Shown: positions 16,267 through 27,419, numbered from the stretch's first letter. The stretch: DNA of 52,005 bases from an uncultured Caulobacteraceae bacterium (GCA_903872075.1 CAIQJF010000031.1:1-52005), one strand, 5' to 3'. Notes: generated by a model not told the origin, from the letters alone. Program-made: numbers and translations.

Positions 16267-17399
16267 GCTTCCGCTCCAACCCATGCCCGGCCAGGCCGGA
16301 CCATGCAGCCCACGGCGCCGGAAGCTGTGGCCGCGCCCAGTCGGCCGGGCAGGCCGTCGTACCGCCCACCCGCAGCCACGGGGCGACCGGTCCCCAAGGC
16401 CGCGCTGCGCACCTCGAACACCACCCCATCGTAGTAGCCAAAGGATCGCCCGAAGGCGGCGGAGAACCTGATCCGCTCGGCCGGAACGCCCGCCGATGTG
16501 AGGTACTCGAGACGCCGCTCCCAGGTCGAAATCGCCTGTTTCAGGCCCGGCGCCGGTCTGTCGACCAGACGGCCGATTTCCGCGAGGGCCGCGCGCGGTT
16601 CACCGCCGATGGCGAGAAAGCGACGGATTACCGCCGCCTGATCCGGGGAAAGGCGCGGCGCGGCGGCCAGGGCCGCGCGTTCAGCCAGACGATGAACGAT
16701 TTCCGCGGCCGAGCGCCCGCCCACCGGTTCGACCCCGGCCAGCGCCCAGATCTCTTCGAGGACGCCCGTCGCGGCTGTTTCGGAAAGGCCGGACAGGAGC
16801 GCGGCGAGGCGACCATGACCGTCATCCAGGGTGGGCGCCGGCCCGGTCACGGTCTCGAGTTCGGCCTGCAACCGGCGCGGTGTGGAGAAGGCGCGCCTCA
16901 GGCGGGCGGCCAGGGGCGGCGCCACCGACAGGGCGGCGACGACGTCGCTGAATAGCCCCACGTCTCCCATCAGCAAGGTAAGGTCGTTGCGACCACCCGC
17001 AGCAGACGCCCGCCAGGCCAGCGCCGCCATCTCGGCGTCCGCCTGCGCGATGTCGCCGTTCTCGAAGGCTTCCAGGCCCAACTGCCGGAACTCCTCGGCG
17101 CGGGCCTCGCCGGGGGGCGACACCCGGAAGGCATGGCCTGAATAGAAGAACCGGCCGGCCGGCCGGCCGCTATCGATATGGGCCCTCACGGCCGGGACGG
17201 TGAAATCCGGTCTCAGGCAGGCCTCGGGGCCGTCGCCCTGAACCACGAAGAGCCTCTCTCGAAGCGTTTCACCGGCGAGGTCCAGGAGCAGGCCGAGCGG
17301 CTGCAGCAGGGGCGCGTCGAGCACCTCGGCGGCGGTGTCCTCGAAGGGCGCGCTGATTGCGGCGAGAACGTCGGCCGGAACGGGCGTTTCGAGTCTCAT
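16263..17399 (-). CDS. hisZ: ATP phosphoribosyltransferase regulatory subunit
   Basis: A 378-residue paralogue of histidyl-tRNA synthetase without aminoacylation function; it binds HisG and mediates allosteric control by histidine. Class II synthetase-like motifs are recognisable: LRPDFTVPAVRAHI (equivalent of motif 2 entry), RFFYSGHAFRVSPPGEARAEEFRQLGLEAF in the motif 2 region, and the C-terminal AAGGRYDGLPGRLG. The motif 2 loop differs from true HisRS, consistent with the regulatory role. It overlaps both hisS and hisG by 4 bp (ATGA), indicating translational coupling of all three. The length is as expected for HisZ. Confidence 0.93.
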   Translation of the reverse strand: MRLETPVPADVLAAISAPFEDTAAEVLDAPLLQPLGLLLDLAGETLRERLFVVQGDGPEACLRPDFTVPAVRAHIDSGRPAGRFFYSGHAFRVSPPGEARAEEFRQLGLEAFENGDIAQADAEMAALAWRASAAGGRNDLTLLMGDVGLFSDVVAALSVAPPLAARLRRAFSTPRRLQAELETVTGPAPTLDDGHGRLAALLSGLSETAATGVLEEIWALAGVEPVGGRSAAEIVHRLAERAALAAAPRLSPDQAAVIRRFLAIGGEPRAALAEIGRLVDRPAPGLKQAISTWERRLEYLTSAGVPAERIRFSAAFGRSFGYYDGVVFEVRSAALGTGRPVAAGGRYDGLPGRLGAATASGAVGCMVRPGRAWVGAEA

Positions 17400-18868
17400 C
17401 CCGCGGCCTCGACGATGCGCCGCACCTGAGCGACCAGGTCGCCGCGCGGCGCGGTTATCTGGCCGGGCCGACCTTCCCGCCAGGCCTGGTTGTCCGCCAC
17501 CGTGCTGGCCAGGGCGCGGCCGAGATCGAGATCCTTGATGGTGACGGTTCCCGCCGCCAGTTCGTCGCCCCCCAGGATGACGGCGGCCGGAGACAGCCGC
17601 CGGTCAGCATACTTCATCTGGGCGCGCATCCCCGATCCGCCGAGATAGACTTCCGCGGCCAAGCCCGCGGCGCGGAGTTCGCCGGCGATGGCGAAATATT
17701 CGCCCATCAAGGCGGCGTCGAGCGCGAGGACTACCACGGGGCCGCGGACCTTCTCGGCCTGGGCGCCGGCGGCGGCCAGCGCCGCGGCGAGACGCGACAC
17801 GCCGAAGGAGAAGCCCGTGGCGGGAGTCCGCTGGCCGGTGAACCGGGCCACCAGGTCGTCATAGCGTCCGCCGCCGCCAATCGAACCGAACCGGACGGGT
17901 TCGCCCCGCTCGCCGACGGCCGGCAGGGAGATGTCCGCCTCATAGACGGCGCCGGTATAGTACTCGAGACCCCGCACGATCGAGGGATCGAACAGGGCCT
18001 GATCCTCGCCGACACCCAGTCCGCTCAGGGCCGCGCCGATACGGGCCAGTTCGCCGAGGCCCTGATCCCCTTCCTCGGAACCGCCAATGACCTGTGACAG
18101 ACGGTCGAGCGTCGCCGTGCGGGTTGAGCGACCCCCTTCGACGAAGGCCAGGACGGAATCGATGGCCGCCGAGGAAATGCCGGCGCCCTTGGTGAATGCG
18201 CCGGAGTCGTCCTTGCGCCCGGCGCCCAGCAGCGCCGTAACGCCTTCGGCGCCAAGCCGGTCCAGTTTGTCCACGGCCCGCAGCACCGCGAGCTTCTGAT
18301 AGTCATTGGTCACGCCGGCCGCAGTGAGCAGGCCATTGAGCAGTTTGCGGCTGTTGATTTTCAGGCTGTAGGCGTCGCGCGGAAGGCCGGCGGCGGCGTA
18401 GCCCTCCACGGCCATGGCGATGATCTCCGCATCCGCTTCGGGACGGTCGGAACCGACCGTGTCGGCGTCACACTGAATGAATTCCCGATAGCGACCCGGT
18501 CCGGGTTTCTCGTTGCGCCACACCGGCCCGAAGGCGTAGCGGCGGAACGGTTTGGGCAGGCTATCCCAGTTCTCGGCGGCGAAGCGGGCGAGGGGCGCGG
18601 TGAGGTCGTAGCGCAGGGCCATCCACTGCTCGTCGTCGTCCTGCAGGGCGAAGACGCCTTCGTTCGGACGATCCGCATCGGGGAGAAATTTGCCGAGGGC
18701 GTCGGCGTATTCCATGGCTCCCGTGTCCAGGGCTTCGAAGCCATAGGACTCATAGACGCGCGAAACAGCCGTGAGGATGGCGCGTTCGGCGATGAGGGCG
18801 TCGGCGCGCCGGTCCTGGAACCCGCGCGGCGCGCGCGCCTTGGGCCTTGGCAGAGCGTCGGTTGTCAT
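17396..18868 (-). CDS. hisS: histidyl-tRNA synthetase
   Basis: A 490-residue class II aminoacyl-tRNA synthetase that charges tRNA-His in the cytoplasm. Motif 1 lies in the N-terminal AILTAVSRVYESYGFEALD. Motif 2 is YAFGPVWRNEKPGPGRYREF followed by QCDADTVG. The histidine-specific signature is RGLEYYTGAVYEAD, motif 3 is GFSFGVSRLAAALA, and the C-terminal anticodon-binding domain contains AEVYLGGSGMRAQMKYADR. It is slightly longer than the bacterial average of about 420-430, as in other alphaproteobacteria. It heads the hisS-hisZ-hisG unit and lies 59 bp downstream of the ScsB/DsbD-like gene on the same strand. Confidence 0.96.
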   Translation of the reverse strand: MTTDALPRPKARAPRGFQDRRADALIAERAILTAVSRVYESYGFEALDTGAMEYADALGKFLPDADRPNEGVFALQDDDEQWMALRYDLTAPLARFAAENWDSLPKPFRRYAFGPVWRNEKPGPGRYREFIQCDADTVGSDRPEADAEIIAMAVEGYAAAGLPRDAYSLKINSRKLLNGLLTAAGVTNDYQKLAVLRAVDKLDRLGAEGVTALLGAGRKDDSGAFTKGAGISSAAIDSVLAFVEGGRSTRTATLDRLSQVIGGSEEGDQGLGELARIGAALSGLGVGEDQALFDPSIVRGLEYYTGAVYEADISLPAVGERGEPVRFGSIGGGGRYDDLVARFTGQRTPATGFSFGVSRLAAALAAAGAQAEKVRGPVVVLALDAALMGEYFAIAGELRAAGLAAEVYLGGSGMRAQMKYADRRLSPAAVILGGDELAAGTVTIKDLDLGRALASTVADNQAWREGRPGQITAPRGDLVAQVRRIVEAAG

Positions 18869-18927
18869 GAGGGGGGCGCTTATCGGTTCGGGAGGGCGGG
18901 GGCAAGGCGGAAGGGTCCCGTCTCCGC

Positions 18928-21054
18928 TCAGGATGTGTGTTTGGCGGCCGTATCCAGCGCGTCAGCGACGAGGGCAGGTGTCAGCAGCTGGGGCAGGACT
19001 TTGGGCGGTCCGCCGTCGACGCCGTACACAAGATAGAGCGGCACGCCGATCCGTCCCTGCTCGGCGAGAGCTGCGGCGATGGCGCCGTCCCGATTGGTCC
19101 AGTCGGCCACCAGATAGACCGCGCCGGCGCGCTTGAAGGCCGCGCGGACCTCGTCGCTGGAGAACGCCACCCGGTCGTTCACCTGACAGGTGACGCACCA
19201 GGCCGCCGTAAAGTTCACGAAGGCGGGCCGGTGCGCCGCCTGAAGCGCGGCGACCCGTTCGCGGCTCCAGGGTTCGGAGGGGAGTTCGCCCGGCGTGGCC
19301 GCGGCTGCGGCGCTTGTGGCGGATCCGGGCGCGGCCGGGTAGGCGCCAACAATGACAAGCGCGACGGCGGCGGCCAGCGCAAGCGCGGCGGTGGCCTGAA
19401 GACCAAGGGCGAGGCGGTCTCCCTGCACGGTCGCACGCCGTTGACCCAGGCCGAACAACCAGGCGGCGAGGCCGAGGACCACCCCCGCGGTGAGAACGCG
19501 GGCCAGACCCGCGGGTCCAGCCTGCTGCGTCAGCACCCAGGCCAGCCAGGCCGCTGCGCCGTACATCGGGAAGGCGAGGGATTTGCGGAAGATGTCCATC
19601 CAGGCGCCGGGGCGCGGCAGCCGGCGGATCAGCGCCGGGCTGAGCGAGAGCACGGTGAAGGGCGCCGCGAAGCCCAGGCCGAGCGAAAGAAACACCGCCA
19701 GAGCCACGGGCGTCGGCTGGGTCAGGGCGAAGCCGAGCGCAGGTCCCATGAACGGCGCGGTGCAAGGCGCGGCCACAATGACGGCCAGGACCCCGGTGAA
19801 CACCGAGCCCACCACGCCGCCGCGCGAGGCGAGGCCCGCGCCGAGCCCCTGGGCCGAGGTTCCGATCTCGAACAGGCCGGAGAGATTGAGCGCCGCGCCG
19901 AGCATGACAAGATCAAGCGCCGCCACAGCCACCGGCGATTGCAGCTGAAAGCCCCAGCCCACGGCTGCGCCCGCGGCGCGCGCGGCCTGCATGGCCAGGG
20001 CCAGGCCGAGGAAGCTGATCACAACGCCTGCGAGGAAGGCCATGGCCGGAAGCCGCGCGGCGCGGGCGTCTCCGCCCTCGGCCGCCAGCGCCGCCGCCTT
20101 CATCGACAGGATCGGGAACACGCACGGCATGATGTTGAGGATCAGGCCGCCCAGGAAAGCGCCCCCGAGCGCGACCAGCAGTCCGGTCCCTGGGCCTGAC
20201 GGGGCGGCGGGGACGCCGAGCCCGCCGCTGCCCGTTGGCGCGGGGCCGGCGACGGCCGAAATCTCATAGGTCTTGCCATCTACGGCCAGCACGCCGGCCG
20301 CCACCGTCGGCGGGGTGGCAGCCGGGACCGCCGCGAGGGTGAGCGTCAGGCCTTTGGGGCCACGATCAACGACCTGCGGCTTGCCGTGATCGATCAGACT
20401 CTCGCTGTAGGGATAGAAATAGGCGTCGGCGGCTCTGGTTCCGGTGAGCGGAGCGCCCGCGATCGCCAAGGTGAGCTTCGTTCCGGCGGACTGGAACGCA
20501 GCCGTCAGGCCTGACGGCTTGGGGACGGCGGCCAGAGCCTCGGCAATCACGGGGCCCCATTTCGGGTCGGGCGCCGGCGCGCCAGCGACGACAGGTATCG
20601 CAAGCGACACCTCCACGCTTTCCGGAATGCAGACCTCGGCGCACACCAGGAAATTCAGAGCCGCCGTGATGTTCGCGGTCTGACCGGGCCGCGCGGTCAG
20701 CGGAACCTCGATCGGAACAGGCAGCACCACCTGGCCTTCATAGCCGTAGTTCATGATCGGTCCGACCGGCAGGCGCTTCGGCGCCGGCCAGGCGATCTCG
20801 CCGGCTCGCCAGCCGGGGGGCAACGCCCACTTGGCGGTCATCGGCTCGCCCGCGTCGCCCGGGTTGCGCCAATAGGTGTGCCAGCCCCTATCCAGAGTCT
20901 GGACCACCGCGACCCAGACGGTTGAACCCGGCGCCGCGCCGGTCGTCTCGGCGACCAGGATCGTCCCCGCATGCGGGGACGCGGCGGCCAAGGCGCCGGG
21001 CGCGACGCCGAGGAGCGTCAGCAGTGCGAAGAGAAGGCCGAGAACGCGTTGCAT
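18928..21054 (-). CDS. ScsB/DsbD-like thiol:disulfide reductase
   Basis: A 708-residue inner-membrane protein of the DsbD/ScsB class that moves reducing power from cytoplasmic thioredoxin to periplasmic proteins. A signal peptide (about 1-24) is followed by a periplasmic domain (about 25-275) with WHTYWRNPGDAGEP and the Cys138/Cys142 pair in LVCAEVCIPESVE, as in ScsB. The membrane domain has two redox cysteines, Cys311 (NIMPCVFPILSMK) and Cys431 (APCTAPFMGPALGFA), across about eight TM segments (290-570). The C-terminal thioredoxin-like domain (about 590-700) has the active site Cys620-Val-Thr-Cys623. ScsB relatives are linked to copper and oxidative stress; no scsC/scsD partners are next to it. 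It is divergent from the MaoC-like gene. Confidence 0.92.
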   Translation of the reverse strand: MQRVLGLLFALLTLLGVAPGALAAASPHAGTILVAETTGAAPGSTVWVAVVQTLDRGWHTYWRNPGDAGEPMTAKWALPPGWRAGEIAWPAPKRLPVGPIMNYGYEGQVVLPVPIEVPLTARPGQTANITAALNFLVCAEVCIPESVEVSLAIPVVAGAPAPDPKWGPVIAEALAAVPKPSGLTAAFQSAGTKLTLAIAGAPLTGTRAADAYFYPYSESLIDHGKPQVVDRGPKGLTLTLAAVPAATPPTVAAGVLAVDGKTYEISAVAGPAPTGSGGLGVPAAPSGPGTGLLVALGGAFLGGLILNIMPCVFPILSMKAAALAAEGGDARAARLPAMAFLAGVVISFLGLALAMQAARAAGAAVGWGFQLQSPVAVAALDLVMLGAALNLSGLFEIGTSAQGLGAGLASRGGVVGSVFTGVLAVIVAAPCTAPFMGPALGFALTQPTPVALAVFLSLGLGFAAPFTVLSLSPALIRRLPRPGAWMDIFRKSLAFPMYGAAAWLAWVLTQQAGPAGLARVLTAGVVLGLAAWLFGLGQRRATVQGDRLALGLQATAALALAAAVALVIVGAYPAAPGSATSAAAAATPGELPSEPWSRERVAALQAAHRPAFVNFTAAWCVTCQVNDRVAFSSDEVRAAFKRAGAVYLVADWTNRDGAIAAALAEQGRIGVPLYLVYGVDGGPPKVLPQLLTPALVADALDTAAKHTS

Positions 21055-21192
21055 GACGTCCCTTTAGTCTGCCGGGCGCCTCAGGGGAACGGTTGAGGCA
21101 TGGGTGTCGCCCGATCGCGCCGACGGCGCTTGCCTCCACAGTCCGACGCGCCGCATGATCGCTGTTCCGTTCAGCCCGCCCTGGAGCCGCCC

Positions 21193-21585
21193 ATGCCTGC
21201 CCCGTTCGACGACCTGGAGATCGGATTGGTGACCCATCTGGGGACGACGGTCGTCGATGAGCGGGCCCTGCGGGCGTTCATCGACGCCTTCGCGCCGGGA
21301 TGGAGCCTCGATCAAGGGGCGCCGGACGCCATGGTTTTCGCCATCTGGTCGAAGATGGACGCCGCAGCCACGGCGGACTGGCCCCAGACCAAACGCGTGG
21401 GTGTGGACGCCCTGCGCTGGGCGCGAAATCCGCCGGCGGGAGAACTGCTGCGTGGCCGCATGACGATCATGGGCAAGGACCCGGTGGGCGACGGCAAGGG
21501 CATCATCATCGCCCAGCACGACCTGCTCGACGAATCGGGCCGGCTGGTGTTTTCCTGCCTGACCCGTAGCGTGTTTTCGCGCTGA
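21193..21585 (+). CDS. MaoC-like hotdog-fold protein
   Basis: A 130-residue single-domain protein resembling MaoC-type acyl dehydratases. It begins FDDLEIGLVTHLGTTVVDE (a typical hotdog entry: vGd.....trtvte) and ends VGDGKGIIIAQHDLLDESGRLVFSCLTRSVF, which matches the last strands of the family. The middle carries VGVDALRWARNPPAGELLRGRM. The usual MaoC catalytic Asp-x5-His pair is not evident: FIDAFAPGWSLDQGAPDAMVF lacks the His, so activity on enoyl-CoA is uncertain. The start is the ATG preceded by GGAG 7 bases upstream. It is divergent from the ScsB-like gene and convergent with sapC over a long palindrome. Confidence 0.7.
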   Translation: MPAPFDDLEIGLVTHLGTTVVDERALRAFIDAFAPGWSLDQGAPDAMVFAIWSKMDAAATADWPQTKRVGVDALRWARNPPAGELLRGRMTIMGKDPVGDGKGIIIAQHDLLDESGRLVFSCLTRSVFSR

Positions 21586-21605
21586 AGCCAGCTGGCTCCA
21601 GCGCG
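21578..21605. terminator. 28 bp near-perfect palindrome between convergent genes
   Basis: CGCGCTG and CAGCGCG flank the perfect 12-base palindrome AGCCAGCTGGCT, giving a 28-base inverted repeat with a single mismatched pair. It covers the stop codon of the MaoC-like gene and ends 8 bp before the stop of the SapC gene on the other strand. The likely role is a bidirectional terminator; there is no T-tract on either side. Confidence 0.45.
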
Positions 21606-21612
21606 AACGCGG

Positions 21613-22410
21613 CTAGTTGACGTTCGCCGCCTGTCCGCCGTTCTGGCGCGCGACGGCCATGTTGATGAGCCGGTCCCAGCCCGCCAGGGAGGTGATGTGA
21701 GCGTAGATCTGGCCCAGCGCGCCGTTGTCGAGCAGGGCGCGGACCTTGTCGTCCGGCAGCGCCTTCAGCTTGTCTTCCGACACGCCGAAGAACTCGGCCA
21801 CTTCCTGGGTCGCGCCCTGGGTGCCGTCCGGGTTGGTGGGGGTGTAGGTGGCCTTGCGGGTGTCGAACAGGTCCATCTCCATGAGCAGGCTCACGAAGGA
21901 CTCGGTGCGGCGAATCTCGGTCTCATAGTCGTTGCAGAACTGGATGCAGTTCTTGGTGTAGTCGGTGGGCTGGCCGGCCGGATCGAAGAACGGCAGGTCC
22001 GGCAGGTCTCCGACCATGGGGGCGCCGCGGTCGATGCACACCACCATCTGATCGCGCGCCGGGTCGTTGGCGAGCACGAAGGGATAGCGGCGGATGTAGG
22101 CCGGCACATAGACGCCCACGTCGAAATAGCCATTTGGCAGAACGAACATGTTGGCGTCGCCGGTCACGCCCATGACCGCCAGCGGTTGGCGGCGTTCGCC
22201 CGCGAAGATGATCGGGTAGCTGAGCGCCGCCACCGGGAATTCAGTCACCGTCAGCGGCACCGCCTGGGCGCCGGCGGCGAAGGCGAACGGACGGTCGATG
22301 CGGCGCAGGCCGACCCGGGCGTGGGTCTCGTTGCTGAGCGGTTCGGGCTTCGAATAGAACAGCACGTTTCCGGAGATCTGGCCGTTATCGGGCTGTGCGG
22401 GGGTGACCAT
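21613..22410 (-). CDS. SapC family protein
   Basis: A 265-residue protein matching the SapC family, first described beside S-layer genes in Campylobacter and widespread in Caulobacterales. Family features are FYSKPEPLSNETHARVGL near the N terminus, FPVAALSYPIIFAGERRQPLAVMGV, and the central YIRRYPFVLANDPARDQMVVCIDRGAP. No signal peptide or TM helix is seen, so it is probably cytoplasmic. The biochemical role is unknown, and no S-layer or protein secretion genes are nearby. It is convergent with the MaoC-like gene and divergent from the AI-2E family gene. Confidence 0.9.
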   Translation of the reverse strand: MVTPAQPDNGQISGNVLFYSKPEPLSNETHARVGLRRIDRPFAFAAGAQAVPLTVTEFPVAALSYPIIFAGERRQPLAVMGVTGDANMFVLPNGYFDVGVYVPAYIRRYPFVLANDPARDQMVVCIDRGAPMVGDLPDLPFFDPAGQPTDYTKNCIQFCNDYETEIRRTESFVSLLMEMDLFDTRKATYTPTNPDGTQGATQEVAEFFGVSEDKLKALPDDKVRALLDNGALGQIYAHITSLAGWDRLINMAVARQNGGQAANVN

Positions 22411-22561
22411 GACATCAATCCAGGGATGGGGAGCTATGGGGCCGGACGCGCGCGTCGTCCGGGGCGGCGGGCGCTTCTAACCGATAGGCCGGGGCGCGGC
22501 AATGCGGCCGCCCATCGCGGCGGCTTCGACGTCCCGCGCGCGATGCATTAGGACAGGTTCC

Positions 22562-23632
22562 ATGACGTTCCCGCCTTCCGAGTCCCGCCCCGGCCGTCTC
22601 GCCCTGCTCAATGTCAGCGTGGCGATCATTGCCGTCATCCTGACGGCTTTCGCCGCCTGGGCGCTGCGCCATGTGCTGACGCCGCTGATCCTGGCGGTGT
22701 TTCTGATGCTGACGATCGGCGGGCTGGAGCGGGCCTTGCGCCGCCGTACGCCGCTGCCGAAACCGGCCATTCTGCCGACGGCGATGATCGGCGTGCTGAC
22801 CCTGTTCGGCCTGGCGATCTGGCTGATCGCGGACAACGGCGCGCACATCGTCGCGGAATCCGGTGGCTACGCCGCGCGGCTCGACGTCCTGATCAAGATG
22901 GGGGCCGACCGGCTTGGCGTGAGCGCCGCTCCGACCATCGATCAGTTGTTCCGCCAGACGAAACCGGAACACTATATTGCGGGCGTGGCCGGGGCGGTCG
23001 GAGACATCGCCGAGAAGGCGGTTCTGGTCCTGATCTATCTCGGATTCCTGCTCGCCTCGCGTGCCGGGTTCGGCCGCAAACTGACGGAATTGTTCGAGGA
23101 GGGCCGCCACGCCGAAGCGCTGACCGTTCTCGCCCGCATCCAGAACGGTGTGGAAGGCTACATCTGGCTCCAGACCGTGGTCGGCGTTCTGGTGGCCGCC
23201 GGCTCGGCCCTGATCATTTGGGGCATGGGCCTGTCGCACGTGATGTTCTGGTCGTTCCTGATCTTTCTGGGCAACTACATCCCCGTGATCGGCGTGGCGA
23301 TCGCCGTGATGATCCCCACCGTCTTTGGCCTGATCGAGCTCGACGCCCTTTGGAAGCCGGCGGTGATCTTCGTGGCCATGGAGATCATCCATTTCGTGGC
23401 CGCTCATGTGGTCCTGCCGCGCATGCAGGGCGACCGGCTGAACATGGACCCTCTGGTGGTGCTGCTGTCCCTGGCCTTCTGGGGTGTGATCTTCGGCGTG
23501 GCCGGGGCGTTTCTCTCCACGCCGCTGACCGTGATGGTGATGGCCGTCTGCGCGGAGTTTCCCGCCACGCGAGGCATCGCCGTCCTGCTGTCGTCGGACG
23601 GCCGGCCGTTCGCCAGTCCGCCTGAGCCCTGA
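22562..23632 (+). CDS. AI-2E/PerM family membrane protein
   Basis: A 356-residue polytopic inner-membrane protein of the AI-2E transporter (PerM/TqsA/UPF0118) family. Hydrophobic segments: about 12-32, 36-56 and 70-92 at the N terminus, one near 145-165, and a C-terminal cluster including GVLVAAGSALIIWGMGLSHVMFWSFLIFLGNYIPVIG (in two spans). The conserved C-terminal region NYIPVIGVAIAVMIPT is followed by ARMQGDRLNMDPLVVLLSL-like sequence and ends FLSTPLTVM, both typical of the family. The substrate is unknown; members include AI-2 exporters and sodium/proton antiporters. The ATG chosen has AGGACAGG just upstream; the frame is open 20 codons further with another ATG. Confidence 0.92.
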   Translation: MTFPPSESRPGRLALLNVSVAIIAVILTAFAAWALRHVLTPLILAVFLMLTIGGLERALRRRTPLPKPAILPTAMIGVLTLFGLAIWLIADNGAHIVAESGGYAARLDVLIKMGADRLGVSAAPTIDQLFRQTKPEHYIAGVAGAVGDIAEKAVLVLIYLGFLLASRAGFGRKLTELFEEGRHAEALTVLARIQNGVEGYIWLQTVVGVLVAAGSALIIWGMGLSHVMFWSFLIFLGNYIPVIGVAIAVMIPTVFGLIELDALWKPAVIFVAMEIIHFVAAHVVLPRMQGDRLNMDPLVVLLSLAFWGVIFGVAGAFLSTPLTVMVMAVCAEFPATRGIAVLLSSDGRPFASPPEP

Positions 23633-23641
23633 GTCCCGGCC

Positions 23642-24153
23642 TCAGATATCGCGTTCCATGAACGTCAGCCGCGACCGGAACGCTTCCGGACCCCCGCCGC
23701 CGTGGTAGGGCCCGATGGTCCGTAAACCTTCGGCGGCGTAGAGCGCACGGGCCTCGATCATGGTCTCGAAGGTGTCCAGCCGCACGAGGTCGTGGCCCAG
23801 ATCCTTCGCCGCGGCGAGCGCGGCGCGCAACAAGGCCCGTCCCAGGCCGCGCCCGCGTCCGGCCGGCGACACATAGAGGCGCTTGATCTCCGCATAGGGC
23901 CGCTGACCGTCGTGGGCGGATCGCACGCCGACACAGCCCACCGGCTGCTCTTCGACCAAAGCCAGCAGCAGAGCGCCCGTCGGCGGCGCGAACATCGAGA
24001 ACTGCGCCAGATCCTCCGCGAGGACCTCGGAGGCCGGCAAGGTGACGCCCAGCACACGCCGGACATCCTCCAGATGCGCGGTGAGATAGGCCTCCAGCAG
24101 CGGCGCGACGATCCCGGGCGGATCGGCGGGAACGACGCGGCCGCCGCCCAGGG

Positions 24154-24157
<4 letters not shown>
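23642..24157 (-). CDS. GNAT family N-acetyltransferase
   Basis: A 171-residue GNAT-fold acetyltransferase. The acetyl-CoA pyrophosphate-binding motif A is [17 protein letters not shown], preceded by the strand [19 protein letters not shown]. The C-terminal [21 protein letters not shown] is typical of this GNAT subgroup. The substrate is unknown. The start is fixed by an ATGA overlap with the acs stop, so it is translationally coupled to acetyl-CoA synthetase. In other bacteria Acs is inactivated by lysine acetylation through Pat-type GNAT enzymes, so this pairing is suggestive. However, the protein lacks the large NDP-synthetase domain of Pat and a small-molecule substrate is equally likely. 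Confidence 0.88.
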
Positions 24158-26097
<1,940 letters not shown>

Positions 26098-26234
26098 CTC
26101 TCCCTGCTAGCCACTTTGCAGGCAGTTATCCGCTCCGGGGGCGCCGAAGCAAGAAACCGTTGCGCCCGCCGGCGGTTCAATCCCGCGCGACGGCCGGTTA
26201 GTGTCCGGCCTCCTGTCCTGGAAGCGAACCCGCC

Positions 26235-26636
26235 ATGACCTTGCCAAGCTCCGACGCGCCCTGGCACGCGCACATCTACTACCAGCCGCACCAACGCGAC
26301 CGGGCTGCAGGCCTGCGCGAGGGCCTGCTTGCGCTCAGGGACACCGCCGGGGCGACCGGGCCCAATTTCGTCGGCGATCTGTGGGATGCGCCGGTCGGGC
26401 CCCATCCGCTGGCGCAGTTCGAGATTCATTTCCTGTCCGGGGCCCTGCCGGCTCTTCGATCGCGGCTGGCGGCGGCGGGGCTGACCGTTCTTATTCACCC
26501 GCTCACCAACGACGACCTGGCCGATCACACCACCCTGGCGGACTGGATTGGCGCGACCCTCGCCCTGGACCTCAGCGTGCTGGATCCGCCGGGCGTCAAT
26601 CAGGGCGTGGCGCGATTCGGCCGGAGCGATTTCTGA
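26235..26636 (+). CDS. DOPA 4,5-dioxygenase family protein
   Basis: A 133-residue protein of the small DOPA-dioxygenase family (ferredoxin-like/vicinal-oxygen-chelate type). The N-terminal HAHIYYQP offers His11 and His13 as potential metal ligands, followed later by PHPLAQFEIHFL and LIHPLTNDDLADHT with further histidines. The family includes fungal enzymes that cleave DOPA to betalamic acid, but bacterial members are mostly uncharacterised, so the substrate is open. No signal peptide is seen. It is divergent from acs and precedes the creatininase-family gene by 36 bp on the same strand. Confidence 0.87.
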   Translation: MTLPSSDAPWHAHIYYQPHQRDRAAGLREGLLALRDTAGATGPNFVGDLWDAPVGPHPLAQFEIHFLSGALPALRSRLAAAGLTVLIHPLTNDDLADHTTLADWIGATLALDLSVLDPPGVNQGVARFGRSDF

Positions 26637-26672
26637 AGCGCCTCGGCTGCGTCTTCGTCTAGGGTGGCGGCC

Positions 26673-27419
26673 ATGCTCCTGCACTTCTCCACCTGGCCCG
26701 AGATCGAGGCCTATCTCACCCGCTCGACGGCCATCGTCGTGCCGATCGGCTCCAACGAGCAGCATGGCCCCACGGGGCTTCTCGGCACCGACTGGTTGTG
26801 TCCGGAGATCATCGCCCACGAGGCGCAGAAGACGGCCGACATTCTTGTGGGACCCACCTTCAACATCGGCATGGCCCAGCATCATCTGGACTTCCCCGGC
26901 ACCATTTCCTTGCGGCCCTCGACGTTCATCGCGGCGATCGGCGACTGGACGCGCTCCCTGGTCCACCACGGCTTCACCCGGATTCTGTTCCTCAATGGCC
27001 ACGGCGGGAATGTCGCCACCGTCGAGGCGGCGTTTTCGGAACTCTATGCGCAGGACAGCTACGCCGGGCGGCGATCGGGCTATGCCCTGCGCCTGAAGAA
27101 CTGGTGGGATCTGAGCGGCGTCGGGCGGCTCGCCCAGCAGCAGTTCCCGGTCGGGCATGGCAGCCATGCCACGCCTTCGGAGATCGCCGTCACCCAGTGG
27201 GCCTATCCGGAACACATCAAGGCTGCGAACTACGCCCCCCAGATCGCGCCCACCGGGCCGATCCGCGAGGCCGGCGACTTCCGGGCGCGCTATCCCGACG
27301 GCCGGATGGGCTCCGACCCTGGGCTGGCCACGCCGGAAAAGGGCGGCGAGCTGGTCAAGCTCGCGGCGGCGGGTCTCGTCGACGCCGTGCGGCAGTTCGC
27401 CGCCGAGCCGGCGGTCTGA
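26673..27419 (+). CDS. creatininase-family amidohydrolase
   Basis: A 248-residue member of the creatininase family (metal-dependent amidohydrolases including creatinine amidohydrolase and MftE-type peptidases). Metal-site segments are visible: PIGSNEQHGPTGLLGTDW (Glu, His and Asp ligands), LNGHGGN, and the C-terminal GHGSHATPSEIAVTQ with His and Glu. The length is normal. The substrate could be a cyclic amide or the C-terminal part of a peptide; there is no mycofactocin-like context here. The ATG has AGGGTGG upstream; a GTG three codons earlier is also open. Confidence 0.92.
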   Translation: MLLHFSTWPEIEAYLTRSTAIVVPIGSNEQHGPTGLLGTDWLCPEIIAHEAQKTADILVGPTFNIGMAQHHLDFPGTISLRPSTFIAAIGDWTRSLVHHGFTRILFLNGHGGNVATVEAAFSELYAQDSYAGRRSGYALRLKNWWDLSGVGRLAQQQFPVGHGSHATPSEIAVTQWAYPEHIKAANYAPQIAPTGPIREAGDFRARYPDGRMGSDPGLATPEKGGELVKLAAAGLVDAVRQFAAEPAV

